A stretch of 64,000 nucleotides of DNA, from positions 5,192,501 to 5,256,500 of the forward strand of contig JAQFVV010006255.1 in NCBI GenBank assembly GCA_028023455.1, written 5' to 3'. Positions 42,100-55,197 of the stretch are shown here, one piece after another. A program made the translations under genes and the position numbers. Each line of letters opens with the position of its first letter. The first letter of the stretch is position 1. The notes under the pieces were generated by a model. That model was not told the origin of the DNA. It made no database searches and saw nothing but the letters and a program-made list of their open reading frames with translations. Origin of the DNA: Epiperipatus broadwayi (lineage: Eukaryota; Onychophora; Udeonychophora; Euonychophora; Peripatidae).

Positions 42100-42921
42100 G
42101 AATTATAAGTTTTATAAAATTGATAAAAGAGGAAGTTGGTTTAAAGGAATAAAAAGATAGTGACTTTAAAACAGCAGAAAATAAAGATAATATTATTAAA
42201 AGAAAAAAAGTAGAGATAGTAAAGTAAAAAAGATATTATATATTAGATAATAATTGGACAGGATAAAAAAATGATGAAAGGAAGATTAAGGAATAGTGAT
42301 GATATAAATAATAGTAATAATAAATAATAAAAGGGTAAGGCATTTAAAAATAATAGAAATTTGTTTGAAAGAAATTTGTTTAAAAATTTTTTAAAAATAA
42401 AGGTAAAAATAAAATAGTTTTAAAGGTAATATAAAAAATGGTGTATTGGATAGGTTTTGTATTATATGTATGGAGGTAAAAAGAAATACAGATTAGATAA
42501 TAATGAAACAAGATAGATAGTGAAATGAAAAACTAAGGTAAAAATAAAAATAAAATAGTTTTTAAAGGTAATAGATTAAAAATGGGGTATTGGATGTGTT
42601 TAGTATATTTATAAATGTAATTTATAAGTAAGTTGAGTATATATATATATGGGAGGTTATAGATAAATGTATATGAGGATTGGTATATGTATGTATATGT
42701 GTTATAAATATGGATGTACATAGGAGTATATTTTTAAGGATATAGGTATATTTTGGCTATCCATATATGTGTGTATATATAGATAGAGAATTTCTAATTT
42801 TTTATTTTTTTAATTAATTTTTTATTTTATTTTTTTTAATGAATTTTTTTAATTTTTTTATATTGGTTATATATTATTTTTATTTATATGTATAGAGGTG
42901 AGGTGAAGAGATATATATCTA
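42100..42921 (+). repeat. Diverged partial copies of the pseudo-LTR between coding region and 3' repeat
   Basis: Blocks typical of the terminal repeat recur here in altered form: TATATTAGATAATAA at 42,240, GGTAAAAATAAAATAGTTTT at 42,400 and again near 42,537, and TGTATTGGAT near 42,438 and 42,586. At least two partial units seem present, so the repeat has been duplicated repeatedly within the element's 3' non-coding part. Confidence 0.6.
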
Positions 42922-43857
42922 TGTGTAGGGGTTGTATGGATTTTTGATATGTATATTTATATGTAAAATGAAGGCTAAGTCATTATATTTGTAATGTTTG
43001 AATATGGTTAATGAATATAATTTGGAAGTTAGAAGTTTAAAATAGAATAAGTTTTATAAAATTGATAACAGAGGGAGCTATTTTAAATGAATAACAAGAT
43101 AGAAAATTTGAAATAACGGTCAGTTTAATTAAGGCAGTGAAGAAGATAGAGGTAATAGTGTTAAAGAAAAATATTATTTAATAATGTAGATATAAAAATT
43201 ATAAAAAGGAAAATTAAAGATAGTAAAATAAAAGATGTTTTATATATTAGATAATTATAAAGTAATAAAATAATATTGGTAATATTATAAAGGAATAATA
43301 TTTAAAGGGTTTTTTTAAAAGGTAAAAAGTAAAAATAAAATAGTTTCAAAAGGTAAAAAGATTTTTTAAAAAAAGGTGTATTGGATATGTTTTGTATTAT
43401 ATATGTATATATGTGAGTAGAGTATAAATATGGATGTGTATTTATAAGGATATATGAAGATTATATATGTCTGTGGGTGTTGTATATCTGTGGGTGTGAT
43501 ATATGTATAGTTAAAAGAGCTATGTATATATATTGGATATACATATGTATATATAGATGTAGGTATGTATTACATATATGTCTTGTAAATTTATATGTAT
43601 GTGTATGAAGAAGATATATGTGTATATTTATGTATGTATATGGGTATTTTATATATGTGTAAAATGATGGATATATACATGTATTTATTTATATATATAT
43701 GTGTGTGTGTGAAATGATGATTGTATATTTATATTATTCAAATCTTGTAGCTCTGATGAAGACTGCTGGACAGTCAAAACCGTAAGAAAATAAAGAAGTT
43801 TTTAAGAAAATTTGTTGCATTAATGTGTATATGAATAGAGTGTCATAAGCAATATAT
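42922..43857 (+). repeat. 3' pseudo-LTR of PLE-A copy 2
   Basis: Uninterrupted copy of the terminal repeat: starts TGTGTAGGGGTTGTATGG, passes TTGGAAGTTAGAAGTTTAAA (the Merlin target site, unfilled here) and ends AATAGAGTGTCATAAGCAAT. Differences from the 5' copy are few substitutions and changes in TA/TG simple-repeat length. Confidence 0.87.
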
Positions 43858-45099
43858 CCATTTAACTAATATCAACTCTAACCCCCTTCCTCCCAACCTT
43901 TGTCAGGTGATTATTTTCATTATTTTTAAATCGAACAAAGTGTTTGACTAATTCCAAAACCCCAGTGATAAATTATTTATCATTTCTGACCACTTTTTTC
44001 CTCTCTTCTTTTTAATTACATTATATATTTAACTATTATTAATTATTTTATCAATATTACAACTTGCTTGCCTTGGTCTATTTCTCTTCTCACACTGCTC
44101 ACAAATTTCAACTTTTATCACACAATTTAGTGTTTAATTTAAATTTTAGTTTTGAACCTTTTTTTAAAAATTTTTAATTACAATCTTACTTTTTTTAACT
44201 TTAATTATGCTGGGTCAATTTATGCCACTTCTGCATCCACGTTGATGGCATTTGAACTGGGTCTGAAAAAAAAGTTTCACTCAGGCTGGGCTTAAATGGG
44301 TTTAAACTTTTTAACACAAATTTTTAATATTACATAAACGGACCAGCAATTCAAGCAAAGGGGAGAATACCATAAGATAGCAGAGCCATCAATGTTACCC
44401 CTGGTCAGACTGAGCTATGCAAAGCATAACATGATCACATTTCCAGACCATGGCCCACCTTGACCTCTGCCATCCAAAGCATTTTATTTGTTTTGAGGAT
44501 CAACCTTGGGTGTCAGCCAATCATAAGGTATATAATCAGCATGCTTTGAATGACAGTCACATAATCCAGCACTTGAAATATCCCATGACTAGTTCACACT
44601 CTGTCTCAGGGTCCAGAACATTTACTTTACTCATAAAATAACTCTCCACTAATTTATTGATGCAGTAAAAAGAGAGAAAGAGAAAATAGACAAAATAACA
44701 ATTAGAGCAAACATAAATATTTATTTATGCACACATATTTAACACACTATAGTAATAAAAGATTTGACATAAGAAAAATATAAATAACTTTAGGCTATAG
44801 TTATAATAATCTATTAATTAAAGTTCATTCATTTAAATTAAAGAGTCTAGACTGTGATCAGAATATATTTAAAAATATCTTTACCTAGGTTTTCATTTGT
44901 TTTATTTTCCAACCAGTTGATCTTTTGTTTCTCCATCGATGTCTTCATGGCTTTCCTTCCAGGTTTATATGAATAATGAGAGACAGAGAGGGGATATATG
45001 GCAGTTTCTACTTTACAATCTTGGCATTGATTCCAGATACTAATTCAAGTGGGACAGTTGGTGGCTGAGGGATTGGGGCATGAAGCCCTGTCAGACACT
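43858..45099. other. No gene recognised; moderately GC-rich parts
   Basis: Parts at 44,200-44,640 and 44,930-45,100 have balanced composition, but the open frames (63 and 71 codons) show no domain and no splice context. They may be old repeats or non-coding host DNA. Confidence 0.4.
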
Positions 45100-45900
45100 T
45101 CTATGGCTTATGTGGCCTCTCCATTAATGTTGACCACAACTGTAATGATTGGCTTACAACTGCATTTACAATTTCCAAATATTCTGTATTCTGCATTCTT
45201 TAGAAAGAACCTGAACTCTGGACTAAAGCAATGCAAACTGTATATCACAAACCCAACTGAATAACAATAGAGTGACTTTATATTCTTTTTTCTCTCCTCT
45301 TAATTTTAATTTCTTAACGTTATTTTTAATTTTGATCTTAACTTGAAATCTGTCTTTTAATTAATTTTACATTTCTGGTTATCTTAATCCTTTGCTTAGA
45401 TTAATCTATCTTGCCAATAAGATAATTTACAGTTTGTAGTTATTACAATTATTGATTTCAATTTTATTATCAGCTATATATCATAGAGAGAGTAGAGGAT
45501 AGAGAGGGAGAGAGGGAGGGAGGGAGAGAGAGAGGGAGGGAGGGAGGGACGAGAGGGAGGGAGGCAGAGAGGGAGAGAGGAGGGACGGAGGGAGGGAGAG
45601 AGGGAGAGAGGGAGAGAGTGCCAGAGAGAGCGGGAGAGAGGGAGAGAGAGAGAGAGAGAAAGTTTTAATCTTTTTTTTCTAATTCTATTTTAGATTTCTT
45701 CCCCATCTTGCTATGAAGTTTTATTCTAAAAGAAAAATATGACATAATCTTTTGCAAAATTTCATTTTAAAAATCTTAAAACGAATCTTTTTTTTTTAAA
45801 AAAATTATGAAACATGTAACGCTATATATGTGTATTTGTAACATATATATCCACTAGTGGTACAATATATATATTGTGCCCTTTTCTATAGGTCAGAATC
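45100..45900 (-). repeat. Dispersed repeat R1 (LTR-like), copy 2
   Basis: The reverse complement matches 10,880-11,547: TGTTACAAATACACATATAT, CAAGATGGGGAAGAAATCTA, CTTATTGGCAAGATAGATTA, AATATAAAGTCACTCTATTG, GTGATATACAGTT, GTCAACATTAATGGAGAG. Between the TATA region and the last block this copy has about 50 extra bases. The pyrimidine-rich part has expanded into a long GA/CT tract. Confidence 0.62.
45480..45660. repeat. GA-rich microsatellite
   Basis: About 180 bp of GAGAGGGAGGGA-type sequence. At the equivalent place copy 1 of repeat R1 has only CTTTTTCTCTCTCTTAG, so the tract expanded inside this copy. Confidence 0.95.
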
Positions 45901-48900
45901 AGCTCATCACAGTAAATTACTAAAAATTTTAAATTTTGGAATGTGTTCTCTTTGTGTGATAGTTATATTTAATTGATAATAGTTTAAAAGTACAATTTAT
46001 AGCTAAATAAAATTATGTAATGCCTAAAATTATAATGAATAACCTTAAAATAGTTAAACAAAGCTAAAAATACTAATTACATATGGTTGGAAAAGCTGGC
46101 CATAATAAATAATGCAGCTATAAATGTTTAAAGTCTGTTTAAAAGTTAAATTTTAATAGTTTAAACTTATAGTTAAATAAATACCATATTTAAAATTATA
46201 AATTATATTTAATTATTATAATTAATATCATATATTCTAAAAGTAAGTTTTATGGTAGTAAAAGTTATATTTAATTCTATATTTTCCAAATTATTATTCC
46301 AAATTTTATATAATTGTATTATTTATTCAATATAATAAGTGTTGCAATTTATCATTTAATTTTCAGACAGTAAATTGGATACGATCTGTCTAGGTTGTAA
46401 AATCATGTGACCTGCATAATATATCCATGCACACATGTTTGCTAGTAGTTGTATTAACAAAGTTCAAAATATTTTAAAAATTGAATTATAGAATTAGATA
46501 TATTTATTTACCTATCATAAAAGCAAATATTAAGTCAGTCGTATAAAAATGTTTTAAATAATATATTATAAGATGAGTACAGCTAATAAAAAATTAAATA
46601 TTTTGTTTTAAAATAAAATAGATAAATTAAATATTAAAGGTGGGATAAAATTATTAAATATTGTTTTTAAAAGTCATTTTAAAAGTGTTTAATTAATTTA
46701 GTAAAGTATAATAAATTTAAGATTAATATTTTTAAATAATATTTAAAGTTATAATGCATCATATTTTATTTTTGAAATTTAATTGTGTAAAACTGTAGCA
46801 ATATGCAAATTCGGTATCAAATGAAAAATAAGAATCCACCAATAGTATGAGGTATTTTGTAGGGTATAAATACTCTTGCATGATTTATGTCGTGGGTGAT
46901 CAGTGTTGTTGGTGATCAATGTAAAAGTAATTTTAAAATTTTTTATTTTAGAAAATTTTTAGTGCTCTCATATAATTTATTTGCAAACTAATAGGATATT
47001 TATTTTAAGTATTTGTAAAGAGAGCGTAATATAAATATTTTAATAACTTTATTTAAAATATGCATTGCTAATTTAAAGTTCCTGTTACCAGGATTATTCG
47101 TCGAAACTTAATATAACTTCACAAATAAAAATATGGATATACCAATAAGTGATATGTATTTAATCAATAAAATTTTAAAAATAAGTATAATAATTGTTAA
47201 TGCAATATCAATGTTATTAACCAGGAGAACTGTTTTAATAAGTAAAGTATTATTTCAGACATTGTACAGTAAGCTTAACAGAAAAGCTATATGCCAATTA
47301 AAAATGAACCACACATTTTTTATATAATAGTGAGATAGCCGTGTTTAAGACCGACAAGTAATATTATAAGTTATATAATAATTTTATGGAAATATAATGC
47401 TATGGAGATGAATGTTTTATCCTTTTTGAAGGAAAACATTATAAATATTTTAAGAAAAACTATTATGAGTAAAAAACTATTGTAAAGTATTTTTGGAAAA
47501 GCGTATGTTATAAAACCTAAGTTATATAGGGTTATACGCATTTTGCTAAAAATTATTTAAAAACTGATAATTTTAAAACAATAATGAAACAGCTATAAAT
47601 GGATAATAAATAGTAAAATTATCCTAAAGATTAAACCTATAAAGAAATAGAATATGTGAGTAAACAGAAATATTTTAAAATTGCGCAAAAAGTTTTATCC
47701 GGATTGCCCGTAGTTAAATTACTGGGACATAATGTATCACCAAGCCGATACAGGATATTATAGAATGGAAGCTTCAAAATTTTATTTCTCAATCTTATAA
47801 TTTTATTATTATTTTAATAATCATTATTCTGGATAATAGAAACTATAAACTATTATTCTATAAACTTTTCCAGAACAGATTGATGATTATTTTTATTACT
47901 TTTCCAAGATTTTTAGACGTCGTTTATTTTTTTATTATTCATTTTTAAACATCGTTCATTGTGCCGGAAGTTCGTACAATGCATGTGCCAAGTTTGGGGA
48001 TCAGTTGTTCATCGTCAAGCAAGAGAAACTTAGCAACGGGGGAAGTTTAAAAATTGCTCTTGAGGAGAACATTTAAAAAAAAAAAACTTGAGAAAATAAA
48101 AACATTTGAACTTTATAAAAAAACCTTCATCAGCTGAAGATTTAGTAATTATAGTTTTGATTTATTTATTAATTTTTAAAGTGTAATATTATTTAATTAG
48201 AAGAGTAGGAACATTAACATTAATTTAATACTAAGGATACTATAATTTTATAGTAAATAATTTGATAGTTTAAATAAGCTAACATTTTAAGTGTAAAGTA
48301 TGGATGTTTTCATATATGCAATGTTTATGTTAATTAATGGACATGAAAATATCATAAGTGATTACAAGTCGATATCACTTAGGTAATAGTTGTGAATATG
48401 GATATATTTTATGATGATTTTTTTTTTTACAGATTGCCAATAAGTTATAATGTTTGGAAGTATGAATGTTAAATTATATGTAAACGCATTTGTACAACAC
48501 TTTTAAATTATGAGATTAGGATTTATTTCTGGGAATATGCATACTTTAATTTCATAATAGTAATATAACACAACATGATGATGAATAGTTATATGATTAT
48601 TTTAAAAAAACTTTAATATTATTAGATATTCAAAGTATTTATATGACTGGTTTGTATATATTTAAGAATATGATAGGAGAATAAAGCAGACTTTTCTTGT
48701 AGACTATTGAGATCATTCTAATTACAATTGAATTTTGTTTATTATTTTGAATGTGATTTAGTCATTTGTCGGTGTAAGATTTGATAAATCTATTAGGAAA
48801 TGTTGATAAGATAGTGTCTTTGGGATTAAGCTGGAGAACATGAAACCAAAGAGATGGTATTAAGGTAGGATGTATTAAGGGGAGTAGGAATAGCATTTTT

Positions 48901-50904
48901 TGTAATCTTATTTAATGCCCTGTAACTGATATATTTATTTATGGACAGTGTCTATTTTCTTTTAAAGTATTGATGTTTCAATAAAGCTGAAGGAATAGCT
49001 TTGACATAATTGATAGTAGTAGAGAACATTAGACAGAATAGGTCATGCCTCTATATTTTATAGATACACTGTGCCATGGTATTTTTATCCAATATGTACT
49101 ATGAGTTAGATTCTAGTTTTTCTTCCCTAGGCCTACACATCTATTCGCTGTCTCGATTTCCAAAGTAACTACATCGCACAGTCAAAGAAATAATAAATGA
49201 TTTAGAGTTTAAGATATGCTATTGTCTGAATAAGATAAGTTCATTTACTTGTAAGAAGGAGTAGAGTTTGTGCAAGTTGGAATTGAAAAATCCAACGGAC
49301 CCAAAATAAAAAAGAAAAGAATCATAAAATATGTTTTAAATTTATTTTGGAAATAAAATAAATTTCAGGAATAAAATAAATAAAGCAAAGTTGCTCTTTA
49401 AAATGTTAAATAACCTTTAAATATTTTATTTCATTTTTTTATGAGCACAGTATTGCATATTTTTAAGATATAATATTATAAAACAAAGTGATATAAAATA
49501 AGCATAGGTACAATTTTGTAATGATTTTAATAATAGGAATACATCAGTGATTACAGCTATTCAGTATCAGAGTAATGTTAAATAGGATATATTGTATTTA
49601 ATAATCATAGTATAGTGAACAATGATGTCCACATAGTCTAGTAATAAATGAACAGTAGATATTTTATATAGTATTCCTCAACATTGCAAAATGAAAATTG
49701 TTTAGTAAAAGATCCATACTCGATGTTATTATATTTGGTGTTTTTCATACTATGTTTCAATGGAGTTTTAAAAGGAAGCATAGTTAAATAATATTCAAAG
49801 ATATGATATGTTAAAATAAGTATAAAGAAATATAGTTTTATCATAAAGATTGGTTACAAAGAGATAAATAAAATTGTATTGTTTTATTATTATTATTTTT
49901 AAGTCAGAGTGAAGACTTAAATAGATTCTCCATTGCTTTAAGAACTGATTAATAAGAAATGTATAACGGTGCAAATTTATGATATCCAGTGTAAATATTG
50001 TAAATAAATTGTTATTTAATTTTATTTGCTATAAATAAAACTTTGTTAAATTTGTTTTTCAAAATTTGTGTGTTCAGACTGTTTTCTTTTCCATTAAAAC
50101 GCATGATACACCTAGAGTAATAGAATCAAACATAATATTTTTGCACAGAAATAAATAAAGTATTATTTTAAAAATTTGAATATTTTCTTGGAATTTATTT
50201 ATTTAAGAAATCACATTTTTACATTATCTTATGGTCATAAATTGATTATATAACAGTACATCAAATTATATGCTATCTGTAGCCACACATATATTTGTCA
50301 GATTATAAAATGCTACCACATACTTATTACGTTATTATACGGAGATAAAAGAATATATTATAGTATTTTATTATTTTATTATGGTAATAAAATTATAGTG
50401 AAGAAAAGATACATAAAAAGTAGTCCATCCAATGAAGAATATTATTGTTATTATTTATTATTATTATTAGTTAAGTGAAATAGAGTATGACATAAAAATC
50501 CCTTATCATGTTTTACTACAGTGATTTTAATTAACTTAGAATAGTTTTATGAACCTGAGATTTTATTGAGCTAAATTATTATAAATAGAAGATTAAGATT
50601 TAATTATTAGTTTAATCTTAATGAGTAGGATTTATTAAAGTTGTAAGAATACTATAAGTTTATTTATTTGAGATAGTAATAAGGGGGATAGTGTTCTTAT
50701 GCCATTGAGATAGTATCCTGTGAGATATTGGCTCAATGTAATCCTTTTCATTATTTTTCTAGTAGAATGTTTTAATATTAATGCAGGATATTTTATTTAT
50801 CAATTATTTGCATTTAACTAAACGTAATCGGTAACTGAGCTAACCCATTTTATATTTAATATTAGATATTGCCCGGAAGTGAATATACACACGGCAAGGT
50901 TAGA
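45901..50904. other. 5 kb of AT-rich DNA without a recognisable gene
   Basis: Composition is extremely AT-rich. The open frames here (64 codons at 47,133; 68 codons minus at 49,638) lack domains. A balanced patch at 47,940-48,060 has no clear frame. A possible promoter at 46,865 is listed separately. No repeats shared with the rest of the window were seen. Confidence 0.45.
46865..46905 (+). promoter_or_regulatory. Possible TATA-type promoter
   Basis: GGGTATAAATACTC at 46,862 is followed by GATCAGTGTTG at 46,899, giving a TATA box with an initiator-like TCAGT about 35 bases downstream. No gene or element body could be tied to it; a solo terminal repeat is another option. Confidence 0.25.
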
Positions 50905-51047
50905 ATATATATATCAACTCACCTCAAATATTAAGAAATTTTCAGATATGTCCTCTGTAAAATAAATGTTTTGAGATGTGGACTCTAAATGTTTATTTTG
51001 CAGAGGGTGTAGCTGAAAATTTCTTAACATTTGTGGTGAGTTGATAT
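50905..51047. repeat. Small palindromic (MITE-like) element
   Basis: ATATCAACTCACCTCAAATA at 50,911 pairs with its inverted copy ending GTGGTGAGTTGATAT at 51,047; arms about 55 bp, centre about 25 bases. No open frame. Confidence 0.8.
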
Positions 51048-51553
51048 TTGATTATTTATTTCAGATAGCTGTATGCATTTGAAATATTTTTGTATATATA
51101 TATGAAAAGTTTAAGTATCTCAAAAAAATGTATATATATAAAGTTAAATAGTAACATTTTCTGTATCAGCATTTCTCAACCTTTGGGTCGCGTTAAATTT
51201 TTTAATGGGTCGTGGAATATGCACCAAGAAATAAAAACATAAATACCTGATAGCAAAAATCTTTTTTTACCTTTTAAGAAAATATTAGTATTAATAAAAG
51301 AAATTAGTAAGTAATACTACCTATGCTTTGTGTAGTTTTCTCAAATTCAATTGTAAATTTGAACATAATATTAAATTTCTCAATTATTTTCAAAATGTAA
51401 TTGTTCAAAAAATTGTAACCAAAAATGCAACTAAAATTAATGTGATGTGATGTGATGTATTATGGCTTCTCCTTAAACGAAGTCAAGAATATCTCAGCAA
51501 TTATGCCCAGATAAATCTGTTAGCCACTTTCTTTTACATTCCCCACTCTAAAT

Positions 51554-52324
51554 TTACCCATAATCTGCTCTATCCCATTTCCACAACATAATTTTTGTCA
51601 ACTCTATAACCTTTATATCTAAATCCCCCTTATCTTTTCCCAAACCCAGCATAAAAACCAATAATCCACTTTCTGTATAATCACTCTCTTCATATTTATT
51701 CTTCCATAAGTTCATTATATGTACCCTTTCTGTTTTCAAACATTTACATTCAATTAACAAATGCCTAATGTTTTTAATTCCTTCCTTACATAATTTACAA
51801 AATAAATCACCCATATTTTTCCACTTACATATATTTTCTCTTGTAGCTAAAGATCCCGTTCGAGCCTTAAACAATAAACTACTTTCCTTACTATTATCAT
51901 ATATTAACTCACACCTAATATTCAGTTTATTTCTATATATATTTAAACTCTTTTTACTCTCCATACTAGTTCTCCATCTCTCTAACTCCCTATTCTTTAT
52001 TAATAAATCTATTCTTTTATCCCATTCCTTACCACTATAACACTCAACAATCCTCCTAACACAATCATCCCATCTTTTGTACAAATATACTGATATAAAT
52101 TCTTTATCCAAATCTTTTGCATACCACATTACCTTTCTCACCCATCTTGTTGCCTGCCCTTTACTCATAACCCAATTAAATACTATTTTGGCTATTCTTT
52201 TATTATCCATAAACTGCAATCTACCAAACATTTTCATTTTACTTTTTGCATCTCTCATATAAAAACTTGACCATCCCATTTCTCCTTGAATTGCCTCCCT
52301 TGCTGTCCATACATCTGCATCCAA
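51554..52324 (-). CDS. LINE ORF2 C-terminal region with zinc-knuckle-like motif
   Basis: A 256-codon frame. It starts within the post-RT region (DADVWTAREAIQGEMGW), has LLFKARTGSLATRENICKW and then FCKLCKEGIKNIRHLLIECK near residue 180: C-x2-C-x(8-10)-H-x4-C, the CCHC-type motif found at the C-terminus of several APE-type LINEs, thought to help in RNA or DNA binding. The frame ends RADYG with a stop at the start of the 3' UTR. A gap of ~300 bp with stops separates it from the RT palm. Confidence 0.82.
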   Translation of the reverse strand: MDADVWTAREAIQGEMGWSSFYMRDAKSKMKMFGRLQFMDNKRIAKIVFNWVMSKGQATRWVRKVMWYAKDLDKEFISVYLYKRWDDCVRRIVECYSGKEWDKRIDLLIKNRELERWRTSMESKKSLNIYRNKLNIRCELIYDNSKESSLLFKARTGSLATRENICKWKNMGDLFCKLCKEGIKNIRHLLIECKCLKTERVHIMNLWKNKYEESDYTESGLLVFMLGLGKDKGDLDIKVIELTKIMLWKWDRADYG

Positions 52325-52640
52325 TGCATGTCTTCCTACTTCCCTTTGAACTTTTTCTAAATAATTTAATACCCTTTTACTAACACAAAATGCATCATTA
52401 CTATATGTTAACCCTGCTATTGCAACTCCTTATATAATTCTAGCTACATCATATTTATTATATGAAAACACTGTTAATTTCTTTATCAATCCCTTTCTTC
52501 TCTTTGCTTCATTTATCAATTTTTTCTCTAATTCATCCAAATAATTTTTCTGATTATTTAAATAATTCCCAAATAACTATATTTATTCACCACCCTTAAT
52601 ATCTTCCAATAAAAATTCTACATCTTCTCTTTCCCCAGTA

Positions 52641-53980
52641 CTAACCATCATTATATTTGATTTTTTTTCCACTAAAATTAATCCCCATCTCTTTACCCAC
52701 CCTTGCACATGTCCTTAGCATAACTTCCATATCTTGTCTTCTTTCTGCACACAAAAATGTATCATCCGCAAAAAAAAAACCTGACAAAATATATACTCCC
52801 TTACTACCTATTAATGGTATCTCTATCCCTCTTCCTAATCTTTCTATTGCTCTTTCCATTTCACTCAAATACAACACAAACAAAATAGGTGACATAGGGC
52901 ATCCTTGCCTTAGTCCCACCCCATTTTTAACTTTAACTGATTCTATATTCCCTAATTGATATATATATAATAATTATTTTCATATAATTTCTTAATAATA
53001 TCCACTAAAACTTCATCCACTCCCAAATTTGCTAAACTTATCCATAATCTATTTCTATTTACTCTATCATATGCCTTCTTTATATCTATAAAACTCATAT
53101 ATAACTGTTTACCTGAATTCCTACTCATATCCATAAGTTGTGTAACTACAAATAAACTATCTCCTATATGCCTATCTAATCTAAAACCTCCTTGCATTTC
53201 CCCCACTACATTATTCCCTTCCATCCATTTTACAACTCTTCTAGCCACCATATATGAGAAAACTTTATATAAAACTGATGTTACCGCTATCGGTCTATAA
53301 TTATTTAACTTTCTATGATCCTTACCCTTTCCTTTAAATAATAATCTTACTCTTGTATTACTCCAACTACTTGGGAAAACTCTATTCTGTGCCATCTTAT
53401 TAAAACAGGATAATAACTTTACTTTTTCCCTATATCCTAAATTCATTACCATCTCTGCTGCCCATCCATCTAAACCTCTTGCCTTTCCACTTTTCAATTT
53501 CTTCTCTACCTCATTCAGTTCATTTTCTGTAAACCTAATATTCCCATTACTATATGCTTTCATGTTTTCTATAACTCTATCCTTCACATCTAAGATCTTT
53601 TCTATATTCATTACATATCTATTTAAGATTTTCTCTAAATCTTCTCTAGAGCTACACTCTATTCCCTCATCATCTAGTAATACTATCTCTCTCCCCCCTA
53701 CATTTCTCCTTTTAATGTAATTCCAAAATTTTTTACTTCCATTTCTTCCACTTTTAATAATATCCTCCAACAATTTACTATTCAATTTCATTCTCTTTAT
53801 ATAATTATCTATTTTATTCAACTTCTTCTTTTCTAAGTACTTTTCCCATTTAGCATTAGGATCTTTTTCACTTTCCTTGTTCTTAATAGCACACTTATAT
53901 TCTCTGCATGCTTCTTTCCTCTTTTTTACACTTTCACTAATTCTCATTTTTATTACATTTATTCTTCTGAATATTCTCAC
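52641..53980 (-). CDS. LINE ORF2 reverse transcriptase
   Basis: Two frames joined by a short break near 52,935. The first (342 codons) has KKFWNYIKRRN, SGKARGLDGWAAEMV, WSNTRVRLLFKGKGKD, NNYRPIAVTSVLYKVFSYMV, GEMQGGFRLDRHIGDSL and FIDIKKAYDRVNRNRLW with the first catalytic Asp. The second has MGLRQGCPMSPILFVLYL and SGFFFADDTFLCA with the FADD catalytic pair. All RT blocks are in order. Product copies LINE RNA at the nick made by the APE domain. The break and the ending show the copy is dead, though well preserved. Confidence 0.87.
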
Positions 53981-54040
53981 CTAAAATCCTATTTGCCACT
54001 TTTTATACTTCTTTACACCAGTCCTTATATTCATCCCCAA

Positions 54041-54850
54041 TCAATTTTTCCATGATTTCTTCAACTTGTATTTTATAATCTTCCAACTTATTCTTATTCT
54101 CCAGCCACATCTTTCACTATTATTTCTACTTTTATTTTTATTCTCCATCACATTACTAACTATTTCAATCACAATGAAGTTATGATCACTAGTGCATACT
54201 TTTTCTTCATTATCAAACACCTTAATTTTCCTTATTTTATTAATTCCCTCTTTCTTTACCAATACATAATCCATTGTGTGAAATATATTATTTCTAGACC
54301 ATGTGTATTGTCCCTCATAAATATTTAATAAATTTCCAATACTCAAATTCACTTTTTGACAAAATTTTTTCAAAAGCTGTCCATTTTTATTATCTACATC
54401 ATCAATTTCTTCAATATGTCCATTCATATCCCCTATAACCATTATTCTCTTCCCCTTTTCTTTAAAACTTTGTATATCCTTAACTAGACATTCATATATG
54501 TTACTGTTCCACTCCATTATAATTTGACTATCTCCAGTGGTTATATAAACTATAGCCACCATCCATTCTTGTCTACCCAATCTTATTTCAAACCACAAAT
54601 GTTCTTGACATTTAACAATATTTAAATATTTTTTTGATATAACACCTATACCACTACCCCTTTTTTCTTTTCTATTTATACCCTGCCATACCAACTGTTC
54701 CAAAATAGGTTCTTCTTCTTCTCTTAGATGTGTTTCAACTACTGCTAATACCTCAAGCTCTTCATTTTTAATTGTTTTATTTAATTCCATTCACTTTTCT
54801 GGTCTCCTACCACTTTCCATATTCAAAAACCCAATTTTAACAATTTCTTC
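54041..54850 (-). CDS. LINE ORF2 APE-type endonuclease
   Basis: The open frame starts at 54,790, but IKIGFLNMESGRRP, the usual beginning of the domain, lies upstream (to about 54,850) in the same frame, separated by a stop. Then come EVLAVVETHLREE (catalytic Glu), IGDMNGHIEEIDD (GDxN), GQYTWSRNNIFHTMDYVLV (YTW and DYVL) and CTSDHNFIVIEIV (SDH with catalytic His). All key residues of an exonuclease-III-like endonuclease are present. The frame is followed after about 60 bases by the RT frame. Confidence 0.87.
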
Positions 54851-55197
54851 TTTCCTAACTACTCTTTTATAAATTCTTTTAATTCTTTCCTCTCTTTTTT
54901 ATATTACTTTTGTAATAAATATAATTAATAAATTAATCTTATAATTAATTTAATACAAACAATTTAAAATATATAATTTTAATGCGCAAATACGTGCACA
55001 ACAACCGAGCTTCATCAGGATTAAATAACAATATATTATAAACTCAAAATAATTATAATATCTAAAGAATAATGCCCGAGCGCTTTCAAGAGAACTTAGC
55101 TCTCATAATCATGGGCAACAAAGAATAAGCACAGCATGTTGGTATATGCTAAAATATGCTGATATATGTAAATTAGTTGAAATTAAATGCGTCAGCT

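Larger units (their letters stand above)
36399..43857 (+). mobile_element. Penelope-like element, family A, copy 2, nearly complete with direct terminal repeats
   Basis: Layout: 5' terminal repeat (36,399-36,475, a Merlin insertion, then 38,349-39,168), coding region 39,304-41,842, a non-coding part with diverged repeat pieces, and 3' terminal repeat 42,922-43,857. PLEs are known for such pseudo-LTRs. The two repeats are very similar, including TTGGAAGTTAGAAGTTTAAA and the shared end AGAGTGTCATAAGCAATATA. The coding region is broken by only a few frameshifts and one late stop. Together the features make this the best PLE in the window. Confidence 0.9.
51434..54925 (-). mobile_element. APE-type LINE with 3' (CATCA)-like tail
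   Basis: Minus strand, 5' to 3': APE endonuclease (about 54,850-54,041), reverse transcriptase (53,980-52,641), C-terminal CCHC region (52,324-51,554), a ~115-bp 3' UTR and a tail ACATCACATCACATCACAT. No ORF1 is seen before the endonuclease, so it is 5'-truncated or lies in a clade lacking it. A few frameshifts break ORF2. The 3' UTR also occurs alone at 15.84-15.95 kb. I cannot fix the clade. Confidence 0.87.

Noticed and set aside
45049-45264. 71-codon frame as a gene
   Set aside because: It overlaps the edge of dispersed repeat R1 and has no recognisable features.
47133-47327. 64-codon frame after a TATA-like box
   Set aside because: Composition is random-like, it has no domain, and the distance and direction give no firm link to the box.
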